From Bordetella parapertussis (GTDB lineage Bacteria; Cyanobacteriota; Cyanobacteriia; PCC-6307; Cyanobiaceae): a stretch of DNA of 11,646 nucleotides. Below the pieces are notes generated by a model. The model saw only the letters and a list, made by a program, of their open reading frames with translations. It was not told the DNA's origin and made no database searches. How positions within the stretch are numbered: the stretch's first letter is position 1; each line of letters starts with the position of its first letter. Location: positions 1 to 11,646 of the forward strand of contig CALPMR020000068.1 of the NCBI GenBank assembly GCA_943324725.2. Reading direction: 5' to 3'. Of the stretch, positions 5,585-11,646 are shown in pieces. The position numbers and the translations under genes were made by a program.

Positions 5585-6442
5585 ATGGTTGTTGTCGTTC
5601 CTGTCGATCTTCATGGCGGCTCGCCCCGGCAGCGCTTGCAGGCCCAGCTGGCGGCCCAGCTCCCGGCCCATCCGGAACTGGTGCTGGTGACCGATCTCGA
5701 TGGCACCTTGCTGGCTGGGCCCTCCCCCTGGCGCCGCTGGCTGTACCGCTGGCTCGTGCGCGAGCGCGATCGGATCATTCATGTGTTCAGCACCGGCCGT
5801 GATCTGCGCTCCGTGGCCCGGGTGCTGGCCGCCGAGCCCGAACTGGGACTCGCCGCCCCCCATCTCGTCATCAGTGATGTGGGTTGCACCGTCGCCTGCG
5901 GGCTGAGCCTGGAGCCGCTGCCCCTGGCCGTGGATCCGATCGAGGCGCGCTGGCGCGGTCTGCCGGAACGGTTGTTGCCCCAGCTGGCCCTGATCCCCGG
6001 TGTGGCCCCCCAGCCGGTGACGGCCGATCGTCGCCTGGCCTATGACGTCGATGTCGAGGCTCTTGACTGCAGCCTGCTGCGGGAGCTCGAGGTCCATGGG
6101 GTGGATTGCCTGGTCTCCGGCGGCCGCTATCTCGATGTGTTGCCGGCCGGTGTCAACAAGGGCAGCACCCTGTTGGCCCTGCTCGCCTGGCTGGAGGTGG
6201 CGCCGGAACGGGTGCTGACGGCCGGCGACAGCCTCAACGATCTCGCCATGTTCGAAACCGGGCTGGCCTCGGTGATGATGGCCAATGCCGAACCTGGCTT
6301 GGTGGCGCATCTGCCGCGGCTATCAGCCACCTATCAGGCCAGGGCTGAGGGCTGTCAGGGAATCGTTGAGGGGCTGCATCATTTCGGCTTCACGGCGCTG
6401 CTGGAGGGGCGTCCCTCAAGGCGTGTCAGCAGCGAACGATGA
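5585..6442 (+). CDS. HAD-IIB phosphatase, sucrose-phosphate-phosphatase-like
   Basis: This is a 285-residue cytoplasmic HAD-superfamily phosphatase with a C2 cap, nearest in layout to sucrose-6-phosphate phosphatases and related sugar-phosphate phosphatases of compatible-solute synthesis. Motif I is VTDLDGTLL with nucleophile D37 and acid D39. Motif II is FSTGR (S69 or T70). Motif III is K192 in VNKGSTL. Motif IV is GDSLND (214-219), with D215 and D219 for magnesium. PHLVISDVG (92-100) and GGRYLDVLPAGVNKG (179-193) follow the sucrose-phosphatase pattern, and the end GIVEGLHHFGF resembles cyanobacterial members. The cap lies between about 105 and 180. The substrate cannot be fixed here: sucrose-6-phosphate, glucosyl-3-phosphoglycerate and other sugar phosphates are possible, and no partner synthase is in the window. 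A GAGGG lies about 9 bases before the ATG. Confidence 0.85.
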   Translation: MVVVVPVDLHGGSPRQRLQAQLAAQLPAHPELVLVTDLDGTLLAGPSPWRRWLYRWLVRERDRIIHVFSTGRDLRSVARVLAAEPELGLAAPHLVISDVGCTVACGLSLEPLPLAVDPIEARWRGLPERLLPQLALIPGVAPQPVTADRRLAYDVDVEALDCSLLRELEVHGVDCLVSGGRYLDVLPAGVNKGSTLLALLAWLEVAPERVLTAGDSLNDLAMFETGLASVMMANAEPGLVAHLPRLSATYQARAEGCQGIVEGLHHFGFTALLEGRPSRRVSSER

Positions 6443-6473
6443 GGCCTGCGCCGACACGCGTCCTGCGGCGGCA

Positions 6474-9062
6474 TCAGGCTGGGCGGCCGCCGCGGCCCGG
6501 CCCTGATTCTTGGCCTGCCGTCCGGTTGAGTGCAGCCTTGGTGAGGGCGGTGGCGATCCCCTGGCGGGGATCTTCAGGCCAGGGGTGTTTCGGATAGCGC
6601 CCCCGCAGCTCGCGGCGCACCTCCCCGTAGCCGCTGTCCCAGAAGCGGCCCAGGTCCTGGGTGATCGCCGCGGGCCGTCCGGCGGGGGAGAGCAGTTCCA
6701 GGGTCAGAGGCAGCCGTCCCTGCAGCAGCCGGGGGGTGTCGTGGCAGCCGAACATCTCCTGCAATTTCACCGCCAGGACGGCTCCCTCCGGCCCGTAGCG
6801 GATCGGCAGCGAGCGCCCCGAAGGCACCGGCAGGGTCGTCGGCAGCAGGATCTCCAGCTCACGGCGCCGCGACCAGTCCAGATCACCCCAGAGGGCTTCG
6901 ATCAGATTCAATCCCTCCAGCTCCTGGGCACTGCGGCGACCCTCCAGATGGGGGGCCAGCCAGTGCTCCGCGGTGGCGCTGAGGTGCTCAAGGGATCGGT
7001 CCGGCCAGGGCGCTCCCAGCAGTCGGTGGGCCAGCTCCAGCCGCTGGCGCAGCTCCCGGCTGCGCTCGCACCAGGGCAGGGCCTCCAGACCGAGCTGCTG
7101 CAGGCCCTCGAGCAGGGCCCTCTGGACCGCCTGCTCGTCGGCTTCGGGCCAGGGCTGGCGCTCCAGCACCAGGGCGCCCAGGCGCAACAGCCGTTCACAG
7201 CGCACCCGGCGGGCTTTCTTGTCCCAGACGGCCTGCTCCGCCTGTTCCCCTTGCTCCTGCGCCAGCTCGGCCAGCACACCATCGCTGAGGGGCACCGCCA
7301 GCAGCACCCGGGCTTCCTGGCCCTGGTCGTCCAGAGCGGCAATCGCCAGGGCTCGGCAACCGGCCAGGGGGTCATCGCTGTGGAGCAGGGCCCCCCGTCC
7401 GCCCCGCATCAGCCAGCGGCCATCGCCGCTGCCCCGGTTGAGGGCGACCCGTTCCGGATAGGCCCAGCTCACCAGCAGGGCCGCCATGGTGTCGACGCTC
7501 GGCGGCGACAGGGGGGGGCGGCGGGCCGGCGTACCGCCCTGGCCAGCAGCGGATCTGCCCGAACGCACCTGCCGCTGCAGCTGGGACTTGAGTCGCTGGA
7601 GCTGGCGCCGCTGCTGCTGGCGCCCATCCCGCTGGTCGTGGCCCAGCCAGTCGAGGCGTCGCAGCAGGTCGCAGCCAGCCTCGCGCCGATCGAGTGGATC
7701 CCGTTCGCTCAGCAGCACCGCCAGGCTGCAGCCCAGCTCCAGCCAGCCTCGATCTTCAGCCAGCAACAGCATGTGGGCCAGGCGCGGATGCAGACCAAGG
7801 CGGGCCATGGCCTGTCCATGGGCGCTGATCCGGCCATCGGCGCGCAGTGCGCCGAGTTGCAGCAGCAGGCGCTGGGCTTCCGCCATCGCCGCCTCGGGCG
7901 GTGGGTCGATCCAGGCGAGGTCCTGCCCCAGGCCCGCCCCCCAGGCGGCCAGCTGCAGGCAGATCGGCAGGGGATCCACCTCCAGCAGCTCCGGCGTGTC
8001 ATAGGCGGGCCGGCGCTGCTGCTCCGCCGCTGACCAGAGCCTCAGACAGCGGCCCGGGCCCAGGCGGCCGGCCCGACCCCGGCGCTGCTCGGCGCTGGCC
8101 TGGCTGGCGGGCACGGTGACCAGGCCATCCATGCCCCGGGCGGGATCGAAACGGTTGCGCCGGCTGAGGCCGCTGTCGATCACCAGCCGGACGCCGGGGA
8201 TCGTCAGGGAGCTCTCGGCGATGGCCGTGGCCAGCACGATCTTGCCGGCAGCGTGGCGTGCCGGTGCGAGAGCCTCCATCTGGGCCTCCAGGCTCAGCTG
8301 GCCATGCAAGAGCACCACCTCCGGCTCCTGCCCCCAGGCTGTCGCCGCAATCGCCCGCTGGCTGGCCAGAAGTTCCCGCTGCCCTGGCAGGAAGATCAGC
8401 GCTGTCTCGGCTGCGCTGCGCTGGTCGAGCCAGTGAGCTTCGAGGGCCCGCACCACCTGCTGATCCAGCCGTTCATCCTGGCGGTTCACCTGGTGCTGCA
8501 CCGTCACTGGCCAGCTGCGCCCCAGGCTCTCGATCACTTCAGCGCCATCGAGCCGCGCCGCCAGAGGGGCCAGATCGAGGGTGGCCGACATCAGCAGCAG
8601 GCGCAGATCGGGGCGCAGCAACTGCCGGGCCTGACGCAGCAGGGCCAGGGCCAGATCGGCCTCGGCCGAACGTTCATGGAACTCGTCGACGATGACGCAG
8701 GCGACAGCCGCCAACTCCGGATCGCTCTGCAGTCGGCGCAGGAACAGGCCAGCGGTGACCACCTCCAGGCGGGTGGCTGCTGAGGTGCGGCTCTCGAGCC
8801 GGACGCTGTACCCCACCAGGCCGCCCAGGGGTTCGCCCAGGGCCAGAGCCAGGCGAGCGGCGGCATGGCGGGCTGCCAGTCGCCGCGGTTCCAGCATCAC
8901 GATGTGGCCATGTTCCCCCAGGCTCTCGAGCAGGGTCAGGGGGACCCGGGTGGTCTTGCCGGCCCCGGGGGGGGCCTGCAGCAACAGGGTCGAGCCCGGC
9001 GGCACCAGGGCCGCACGGATCGCGTCGAGCTGGGCCTCGATCGGCAGGCGATCGGTGCTCAA
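6474..9062 (-). CDS. hrpB: ATP-dependent helicase HrpB
   Basis: This is a DEAH-type (SF2) RNA helicase of the HrpB family, 862 residues, close to the usual length. Motifs in order: Walker A APPGAGKTT (30-38), DEFHER box (126-131), SAT (159-161), FLPGQRE (224-230), TAIAESSLTI (269-278) and QRRGRAGR (316-323). A helicase-associated region follows, then a Gln/Arg-rich and Pro-rich linker (about 480-530), and the HrpB-specific C-terminal domain, recognisable by PTTLPVPSGRSLPIRY and FGCHDTPRLLQGRLPLTLEL. All ATPase and helicase residues are intact. The exact RNA substrate is not well defined for cyanobacterial members. The chosen start is TTG at 9062, 18 bases after the upstream gene's stop; no strong Shine-Dalgarno is visible. 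It is convergent with the phosphatase gene and is the last gene of its unit. Confidence 0.95.
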   Translation of the reverse strand: MSTDRLPIEAQLDAIRAALVPPGSTLLLQAPPGAGKTTRVPLTLLESLGEHGHIVMLEPRRLAARHAAARLALALGEPLGGLVGYSVRLESRTSAATRLEVVTAGLFLRRLQSDPELAAVACVIVDEFHERSAEADLALALLRQARQLLRPDLRLLLMSATLDLAPLAARLDGAEVIESLGRSWPVTVQHQVNRQDERLDQQVVRALEAHWLDQRSAAETALIFLPGQRELLASQRAIAATAWGQEPEVVLLHGQLSLEAQMEALAPARHAAGKIVLATAIAESSLTIPGVRLVIDSGLSRRNRFDPARGMDGLVTVPASQASAEQRRGRAGRLGPGRCLRLWSAAEQQRRPAYDTPELLEVDPLPICLQLAAWGAGLGQDLAWIDPPPEAAMAEAQRLLLQLGALRADGRISAHGQAMARLGLHPRLAHMLLLAEDRGWLELGCSLAVLLSERDPLDRREAGCDLLRRLDWLGHDQRDGRQQQRRQLQRLKSQLQRQVRSGRSAAGQGGTPARRPPLSPPSVDTMAALLVSWAYPERVALNRGSGDGRWLMRGGRGALLHSDDPLAGCRALAIAALDDQGQEARVLLAVPLSDGVLAELAQEQGEQAEQAVWDKKARRVRCERLLRLGALVLERQPWPEADEQAVQRALLEGLQQLGLEALPWCERSRELRQRLELAHRLLGAPWPDRSLEHLSATAEHWLAPHLEGRRSAQELEGLNLIEALWGDLDWSRRRELEILLPTTLPVPSGRSLPIRYGPEGAVLAVKLQEMFGCHDTPRLLQGRLPLTLELLSPAGRPAAITQDLGRFWDSGYGEVRRELRGRYPKHPWPEDPRQGIATALTKAALNRTAGQESGPGRGGRPA

Positions 9063-9080
9063 GGCGGGCCGGGGCGCAAC

Positions 9081-9467
9081 TCAGCGCACGTGACGGATGC
9101 CATCGACCGGGTGGTACACCTCGCCGGTGGTCTCCTCATAGACAATCGCCGGCAGGCCGGTCTCGAACATCGTCTGCAGGGCCTCCTTGAGATAGGGATT
9201 CCAGCCACCGGTGCTCACCTTGCCGTGGCGCACGGTCCAGTCCCAGGTGCCCTGCAGATCCCTGGGGATGCGACCTTCGCGATCGCGGCGGGCCACCAGA
9301 TCCTGGGACTCGACCAGGCCGACCAGGATCGGATCCTTGCCGTAGGCGGGCGTCAGGCTCAGTTCCAGGCGGATCGGATCGTCCTTGATCAGCTTCAGCC
9401 GGAAGCGGGGCGGCAGCTTGAGACCATTGAGCACGGCAGCCACGATTCGGGTCCTTTGATCCACCAT
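9081..9467 (-). CDS. Conserved-looking soluble protein upstream of hrpB, unknown function
   Basis: This 128-residue protein has no signal peptide or membrane segment. It has a balanced, charged composition with recurring patterns such as RLKLIKDDPIRLELSL, KDPILVGLVESQDLVARRD and TTGEVYHPVDGIRHVR, the look of a small mixed alpha/beta domain. I do not recognise a named family and it may be restricted to cyanobacteria. A GGAGG (minus strand, 9475-9471) precedes three in-frame candidates: TTG 9470, ATG 9467 and GTG 9464. ATG is chosen, although GTG has the better spacing of 6 bases. It ends 18 bases before the hrpB start, so the two are very likely co-transcribed. It has the same GC-rich codon use as its neighbours. 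Confidence 0.85.
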   Translation of the reverse strand: MVDQRTRIVAAVLNGLKLPPRFRLKLIKDDPIRLELSLTPAYGKDPILVGLVESQDLVARRDREGRIPRDLQGTWDWTVRHGKVSTGGWNPYLKEALQTMFETGLPAIVYEETTGEVYHPVDGIRHVR

Positions 9468-9535
9468 CAACCTCCGACGGAGTGCGTGTTCGTAGCGCTG
9501 AGCCTATTCAGCGACGGTCCGCGGGGATCTGGGGT

Positions 9536-9850
9536 TCAACCGATGTCCTCGGGGCGGACCGACTTCTCGTTGTCACCACTGAAACGGACCGTCAGCAAGT
9601 CTTCGCGGGTGAGCTGGCCCTCGGCATCGAGCAGTTCGGGATGGATCGTCAGCCTGCCGGTGCGGTCCGTCGTGGCCGCCACCCTGCGATCGTCGGCTGA
9701 GGCGCTTTCCCGGCCGGAGGCCGAGCCCCGGTCGTCGGGTCTGGGTACGGCCTGGAATCCCTTGGCCATCACGCGGAAGGCCTGCCAGAGGAGCACCAGG
9801 AAGCAGGCGCCGTAGAGCAGCGGGATCAGTTGGGAGACGAAGGTGGGCAT
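9536..9850 (-). CDS. DUF2973-like cyanobacterial membrane-anchored protein
   Basis: This 104-residue protein has one N-terminal membrane helix (LIPLLYGACFLVLLWQAFRV, 8-27) and then a basic turn. A long, polar, probably disordered segment (about 36-64) leads into a conserved-looking C-terminal block, TIHPELLDAEGQLTREDLLTVRFSGDNE. The combination of a short hydrophobic N-terminus and a C-terminal HPELLD...LL.V.FS block fits my memory of the DUF2973 family, known from cyanobacteria and without an assigned function; this is not a searched match. The topology would place the soluble part in the cytoplasm. It lies 68 bases upstream of the next gene in the hrpB direction, so it may share the transcript. 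Confidence 0.75.
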   Translation of the reverse strand: MPTFVSQLIPLLYGACFLVLLWQAFRVMAKGFQAVPRPDDRGSASGRESASADDRRVAATTDRTGRLTIHPELLDAEGQLTREDLLTVRFSGDNEKSVRPEDIG

Positions 9851-9908
9851 GACGAGGGACGACCCTGGCTGGCGGAAGGACCGAAGTGAACTCGCCGGAT
9901 CCCGTTCA

Positions 9909-10013
9909 TCATCGCTCCTGCGGTGTGGAGCTGGAGGCCAGCATCCAGGCCCAGAGGGTGGTGCAGGCGGCCCCGAAGGCGAGGAAAGCCAGGAGCAGAT
10001 GGCTGGTATCCAT
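9909..10013 (-). CDS. Candidate 34-residue single-span membrane peptide
   Basis: The frame encodes MDTSHLLLAFLAFGAACTTL followed by WAWMLASSSTPQER: a short polar start, one hydrophobic helix of about 21 residues (LLLAFLAFGAACTTLWAWMLA), and a polar, charged end. This is the architecture of the tiny membrane subunits common in cyanobacterial photosystem, cytochrome and NDH complexes, but it matches none that I can name. It starts with ATG at 10013, 118 bases from the preferred htrA start on the other strand, and ends 58 bases before the DUF2973-like gene. No clear Shine-Dalgarno is present. The intact helix, flanking polarity and position make it plausible, though an open frame of this length can occur by chance. 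Confidence 0.5.
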   Translation of the reverse strand: MDTSHLLLAFLAFGAACTTLWAWMLASSSTPQER

Positions 10014-10131
10014 GGGTCGATAAGAAACTTTACAAATCATAGGCTGATGTGACGGGGCTGGTCGGTTTGCCTCCCCTTTGCCTGGGTGGACCGTGCTGAC
10101 TACGGTTCTTCTTCCCGTTCTCACCGTTGCG
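10014..10131. promoter_or_regulatory. Divergent control region between the small membrane peptide and htrA
   Basis: This short region must carry start signals for both directions. TTTACAAA (10029-10036) matches one half of the HLR1 element (G/T-TTACA-A/T-A/T). The eight bases two positions before it (10019-10026, extending into the peptide's leader) match about five of eight, so a degenerate HLR1 is possible but weak. The TTACAAATCATAG segment is AT-rich against a GC-rich background, as expected near a promoter. I see no confident -35/-10 pair. Confidence 0.3.
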
Positions 10132-11289
10132 ATGTCCCCCAACCGCGCCCTCTCCCGCAGCGTTGTCTGCCGCGGCGTTGTCGGCCTGGCGGCGGCGGCA
10201 CTGGTGGTGTCCCCTGCCGTCTTGCTGCCAGCGGTTCGGGCCCAGGGCCTCGCCAGTCCTGCCGCCAGCGCCCTGGGCCGCCAGTCGTTTGTGGCGGCCG
10301 CCGTGCGCCGGGCCGGGCCGGCAGTGGTCACCATCGACACCGAGCGCACCGTGGCCAGCCAGGGAGCCCCCAGAGCTCTGCCCCAGGGACTGCTGAGTGA
10401 TCCCCTGTTCCGCCAGTTCTTCGGGCTGCCCCAGATGTCCACGCCGCCGGCCCAGCGCACCGAACGGGGCCAGGGCAGCGGCTTTGTGTTTGAGGCCGAC
10501 GGGTTGGTGCTCACCAACGCCCATGTCGTTGAACGCAGCACTCGGGTGACCGTGGGCTTTCAGAATGGCCAGCGCCTGGAAGGCAAGGTGGTGGGCATCG
10601 ATCCGATCACCGATCTGGCCGTGGTGCGACTGCTGGGGGCTGGCTCCTGGCCCGTTGCGCCCCTGGGGAATTCCGACAGCCTGCAGGTGGGGGATTGGGC
10701 CATTGCGGTCGGCAATCCCTTCGGACTCGATCACACGGTCACCTTGGGGATTGTCAGCAGCCTCAATCGCAATGCGGCCAAGCTGGGAATCACCGACAAG
10801 CGCCTCGATCTGATTCAGACCGACGCGGCGATCAATCCCGGCAATTCGGGTGGCCCCTTGCTCAATGCCGAGGGAGAAGTGGTGGGGATCAACACCCTGG
10901 TGCGCTCGGGGCCCGGGGCTGGTCTTGGCTTTGCGATTCCAATCAACCGGGCCCGCTCGATCGCCAGGCAACTGGTGGCCAACGGCAAGGTCAGCCATCC
11001 GATGATCGGTGTGGGCCTTGACATGGTGCGCAGCGGCCAGGGATCAGTGGCGGAAGGGGCGCTGATCGCCAGTGTTCAGGCCGGTGGACCGGCCGAGCGG
11101 GGTGGGCTGCGCCGGGGCGATGTGATTGTGGCGGTGGCCGGCCGGCCGGTGCGCTCTCCGGCCGATGTGATCACGGCGGTGGAAGCTGCCGGCGTCGGCA
11201 GACCGCTGCTGATCGCCGTCACCAGGGGTGGGGTGAGCCAGCAGCTTCAGGTGGTGCCCCAGGATCTGGTGCTGCCCCGCTCCCGTTGA
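10132..11289 (+). CDS. htrA: HtrA/Deg family serine protease
   Basis: This is a trypsin-type serine endoprotease with one PDZ domain, 385 residues from the chosen ATG. It degrades misfolded proteins in the periplasm or thylakoid lumen. The N-terminus has Arg residues and then a hydrophobic core ending LLPAVRAQ, a signal peptide with likely cleavage after an Ala near 35-37. The protease domain has the full triad: H131 in LTNAHVV, D161 in DPITDLAVV, and S239 in [10 protein letters not shown]. The PDZ domain spans about 290-375 ([18 protein letters not shown]). Cyanobacteria carry three paralogues (HtrA, HhoA, HhoB) and I cannot tell which this is, so the symbol denotes the family. A TTG at 10078 would add 18 residues before the signal peptide and is less likely. 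Confidence 0.93.
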   Translation: MSPNRALSRSVVCRGVVGLAAAALVVSPAVLLPAVRAQGLASPAASALGRQSFVAAAVRRAGPAVVTIDTERTVASQGAPRALPQGLLSDPLFRQFFGLPQMSTPPAQRTERGQGSGFVFEADGLVLTNAHVVERSTRVTVGFQNGQRLEGKVVGIDPITDLAVVRLLGAGSWPVAPLGNSDSLQVGDWAIAVGNPFGLDHTVTLGIVSSLNRNAAKLGITDKRLDLIQTDAAINPGNSGGPLLNAEGEVVGINTLVRSGPGAGLGFAIPINRARSIARQLVANGKVSHPMIGVGLDMVRSGQGSVAEGALIASVQAGGPAERGGLRRGDVIVAVAGRPVRSPADVITAVEAAGVGRPLLIAVTRGGVSQQLQVVPQDLVLPRSR

Positions 11290-11302
11290 AGCTGAAGGGG
11301 GC

Positions 11303-11334
11303 GGGCTCAGGAGGGGGTTGCCGCTCCGGAGCCC
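11303..11334. terminator. Hairpin between convergent htrA and the NblA-like gene
   Basis: GGGCTC (11303-11308) pairs with GAGCCC (11329-11334), and GGAG (11310-11313) pairs with CTCC (11324-11327), separated by one A-G mismatch. This gives 10 pairs around a 10-base loop. It sits in the 60-base gap between the two converging stop codons and could serve both strands. No T-run follows on either side, so it is a structural call only. Confidence 0.5.
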
Positions 11335-11349
11335 AGGCCGTTGGCGGGC

Positions 11350-11619
11350 TCAGAGCACGTCGTGACCCTGGGGTCCCTGGTTGGGCAGCAGGGAATCGAG
11401 GGCGGCGGGATCGAGGGCCATGGTGCCGCTGAAGCTCGGGGCGCCCCCGAGCTGCTGGCGCATGATCCATTGGGTGGCAGCCTTCTGGCTCTGCCAGGCC
11501 TGGAGCAGTTGCTTGGCCAGGCCGCGCAGGGCCTGGGCATCACCCGTGGCATCGATCGCCCGGGTCATGCGCTCCAGTTCGAATTTCTGGCCAAGGCTGA
11601 GGGCGAGAGGTTCGGACAT
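11350..11619 (-). CDS. Small helical protein with NblA-like N-terminal half
   Basis: This 89-residue soluble protein begins MSEPLALSLGQKFELERMTR, resembling the NblA opening (a short hydrophobic SLEQ-FEL motif leading into a helix). A second helix, ALRGLAKQLLQAWQSQKAAT, occupies the place where NblA has its helical hairpin. NblA binds phycobiliproteins and brings Clp protease to phycobilisomes during nutrient stress, but true NblA is only about 50-65 residues. This protein is longer, with a tail (GGAPSFSGTMALDPAALDSL...) NblA lacks. The link is by eye, and it may instead be a separate cyanobacterial family. ATG at 11619 is used; a TTG at 11628 would add three residues. It faces htrA convergently, with no visible Shine-Dalgarno. 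Confidence 0.7.
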   Translation of the reverse strand: MSEPLALSLGQKFELERMTRAIDATGDAQALRGLAKQLLQAWQSQKAATQWIMRQQLGGAPSFSGTMALDPAALDSLLPNQGPQGHDVL

Positions 11620-11646
11620 GACGGGCAACGCGATGGGACGGAGTCG

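Noticed and set aside
5429..6310. A 293-codon minus-strand open frame antisense to the HAD phosphatase and overlapping hli
   Set aside because: Composition is His/Gln/Gly-rich as expected for a shadow of GC-rich coding DNA. The plus strand has complete HAD motifs.
6443..6473. A possible terminator hairpin between the phosphatase and hrpB stop codons
   Set aside because: The best stem (TGC-GCCG with CGGC-GGCA) has only seven pairs with a bulge in very GC-rich DNA, and there is no T-run.
6510..8033. A 507-codon plus-strand open frame antisense to hrpB, with several others up to 9093
   Set aside because: Composition is Gln/Pro/Ala-rich without domain signatures, and the minus strand carries all HrpB motifs.
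10030..10998. A 322-codon minus-strand open frame antisense to htrA
   Set aside because: It is rich in Gly, His and Gln with no motif, and covers an intact serine protease on the other strand.
1..11646. CRISPR arrays, insertion sequences, integrase genes and rRNA or tRNA genes
   Set aside because: No regularly spaced direct repeats, terminal inverted repeats with a transposase, or RNA-gene signatures were seen on reading both strands.

Overview
The window looks like chromosomal DNA from a GC-rich picocyanobacterium of the Synechococcus/Cyanobium type. The evidence is a 48-residue high-light-inducible (Hli) protein, several short membrane proteins of cyanobacterial character, a DUF2973-like protein, an NblA-like small protein, and strong GC bias at third codon positions. 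The assignment comes from gene content and remembered family features, not from a search.

Layout from left to right. Positions 1-348 (minus) hold an unrecognised coding fragment that reads through only if one base is removed from a six-G run, so it is a pseudogene or a sequence error. Positions 349-921 hold no convincing intact gene, only a possible decayed plus-strand remnant. Positions 922-2570 (plus) hold three membrane-protein genes in a row: a YihY/BrkB family protein, a small hydrophobic protein, and a two-helix protein ending in a zinc ribbon; the last two overlap by one base. Positions 2719-4866 (minus) form a compact four-gene unit: a 61-residue membrane protein, xseA, xseB and a DUF2834-like membrane protein, the last sharing an ATGA with xseB. 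Positions 4867-5328 are intergenic, with an AT-rich centre and a strong hairpin just after the hli gene.

The hli gene (5329-5475, minus) is divergent from a HAD-IIB sugar-phosphate phosphatase (5585-6442, plus). Convergent to that is a minus-strand run (10013 down to 6474) of a 34-residue membrane peptide, a DUF2973-like protein, a conserved hypothetical protein and the large helicase hrpB. Divergent from the 34-residue peptide is an HtrA/Deg serine protease (10132-11289, plus). It converges, across a near-perfect hairpin, on an NblA-like small protein (11350-11619, minus).

Functional themes are DNA repair (exonuclease VII), RNA handling (HrpB), light-stress protection (Hli), envelope or lumen protein quality control (HtrA) and sugar-phosphate or compatible-solute metabolism (HAD phosphatase). 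Most of the window is ordinary core cyanobacterial sequence and I see no clearly new multi-gene system. The points worth a second look are the broken gene at the left edge, several peptides of 27-34 codons, the NblA-like protein, and the co-directional grouping of unknown genes with hrpB and xseAB.
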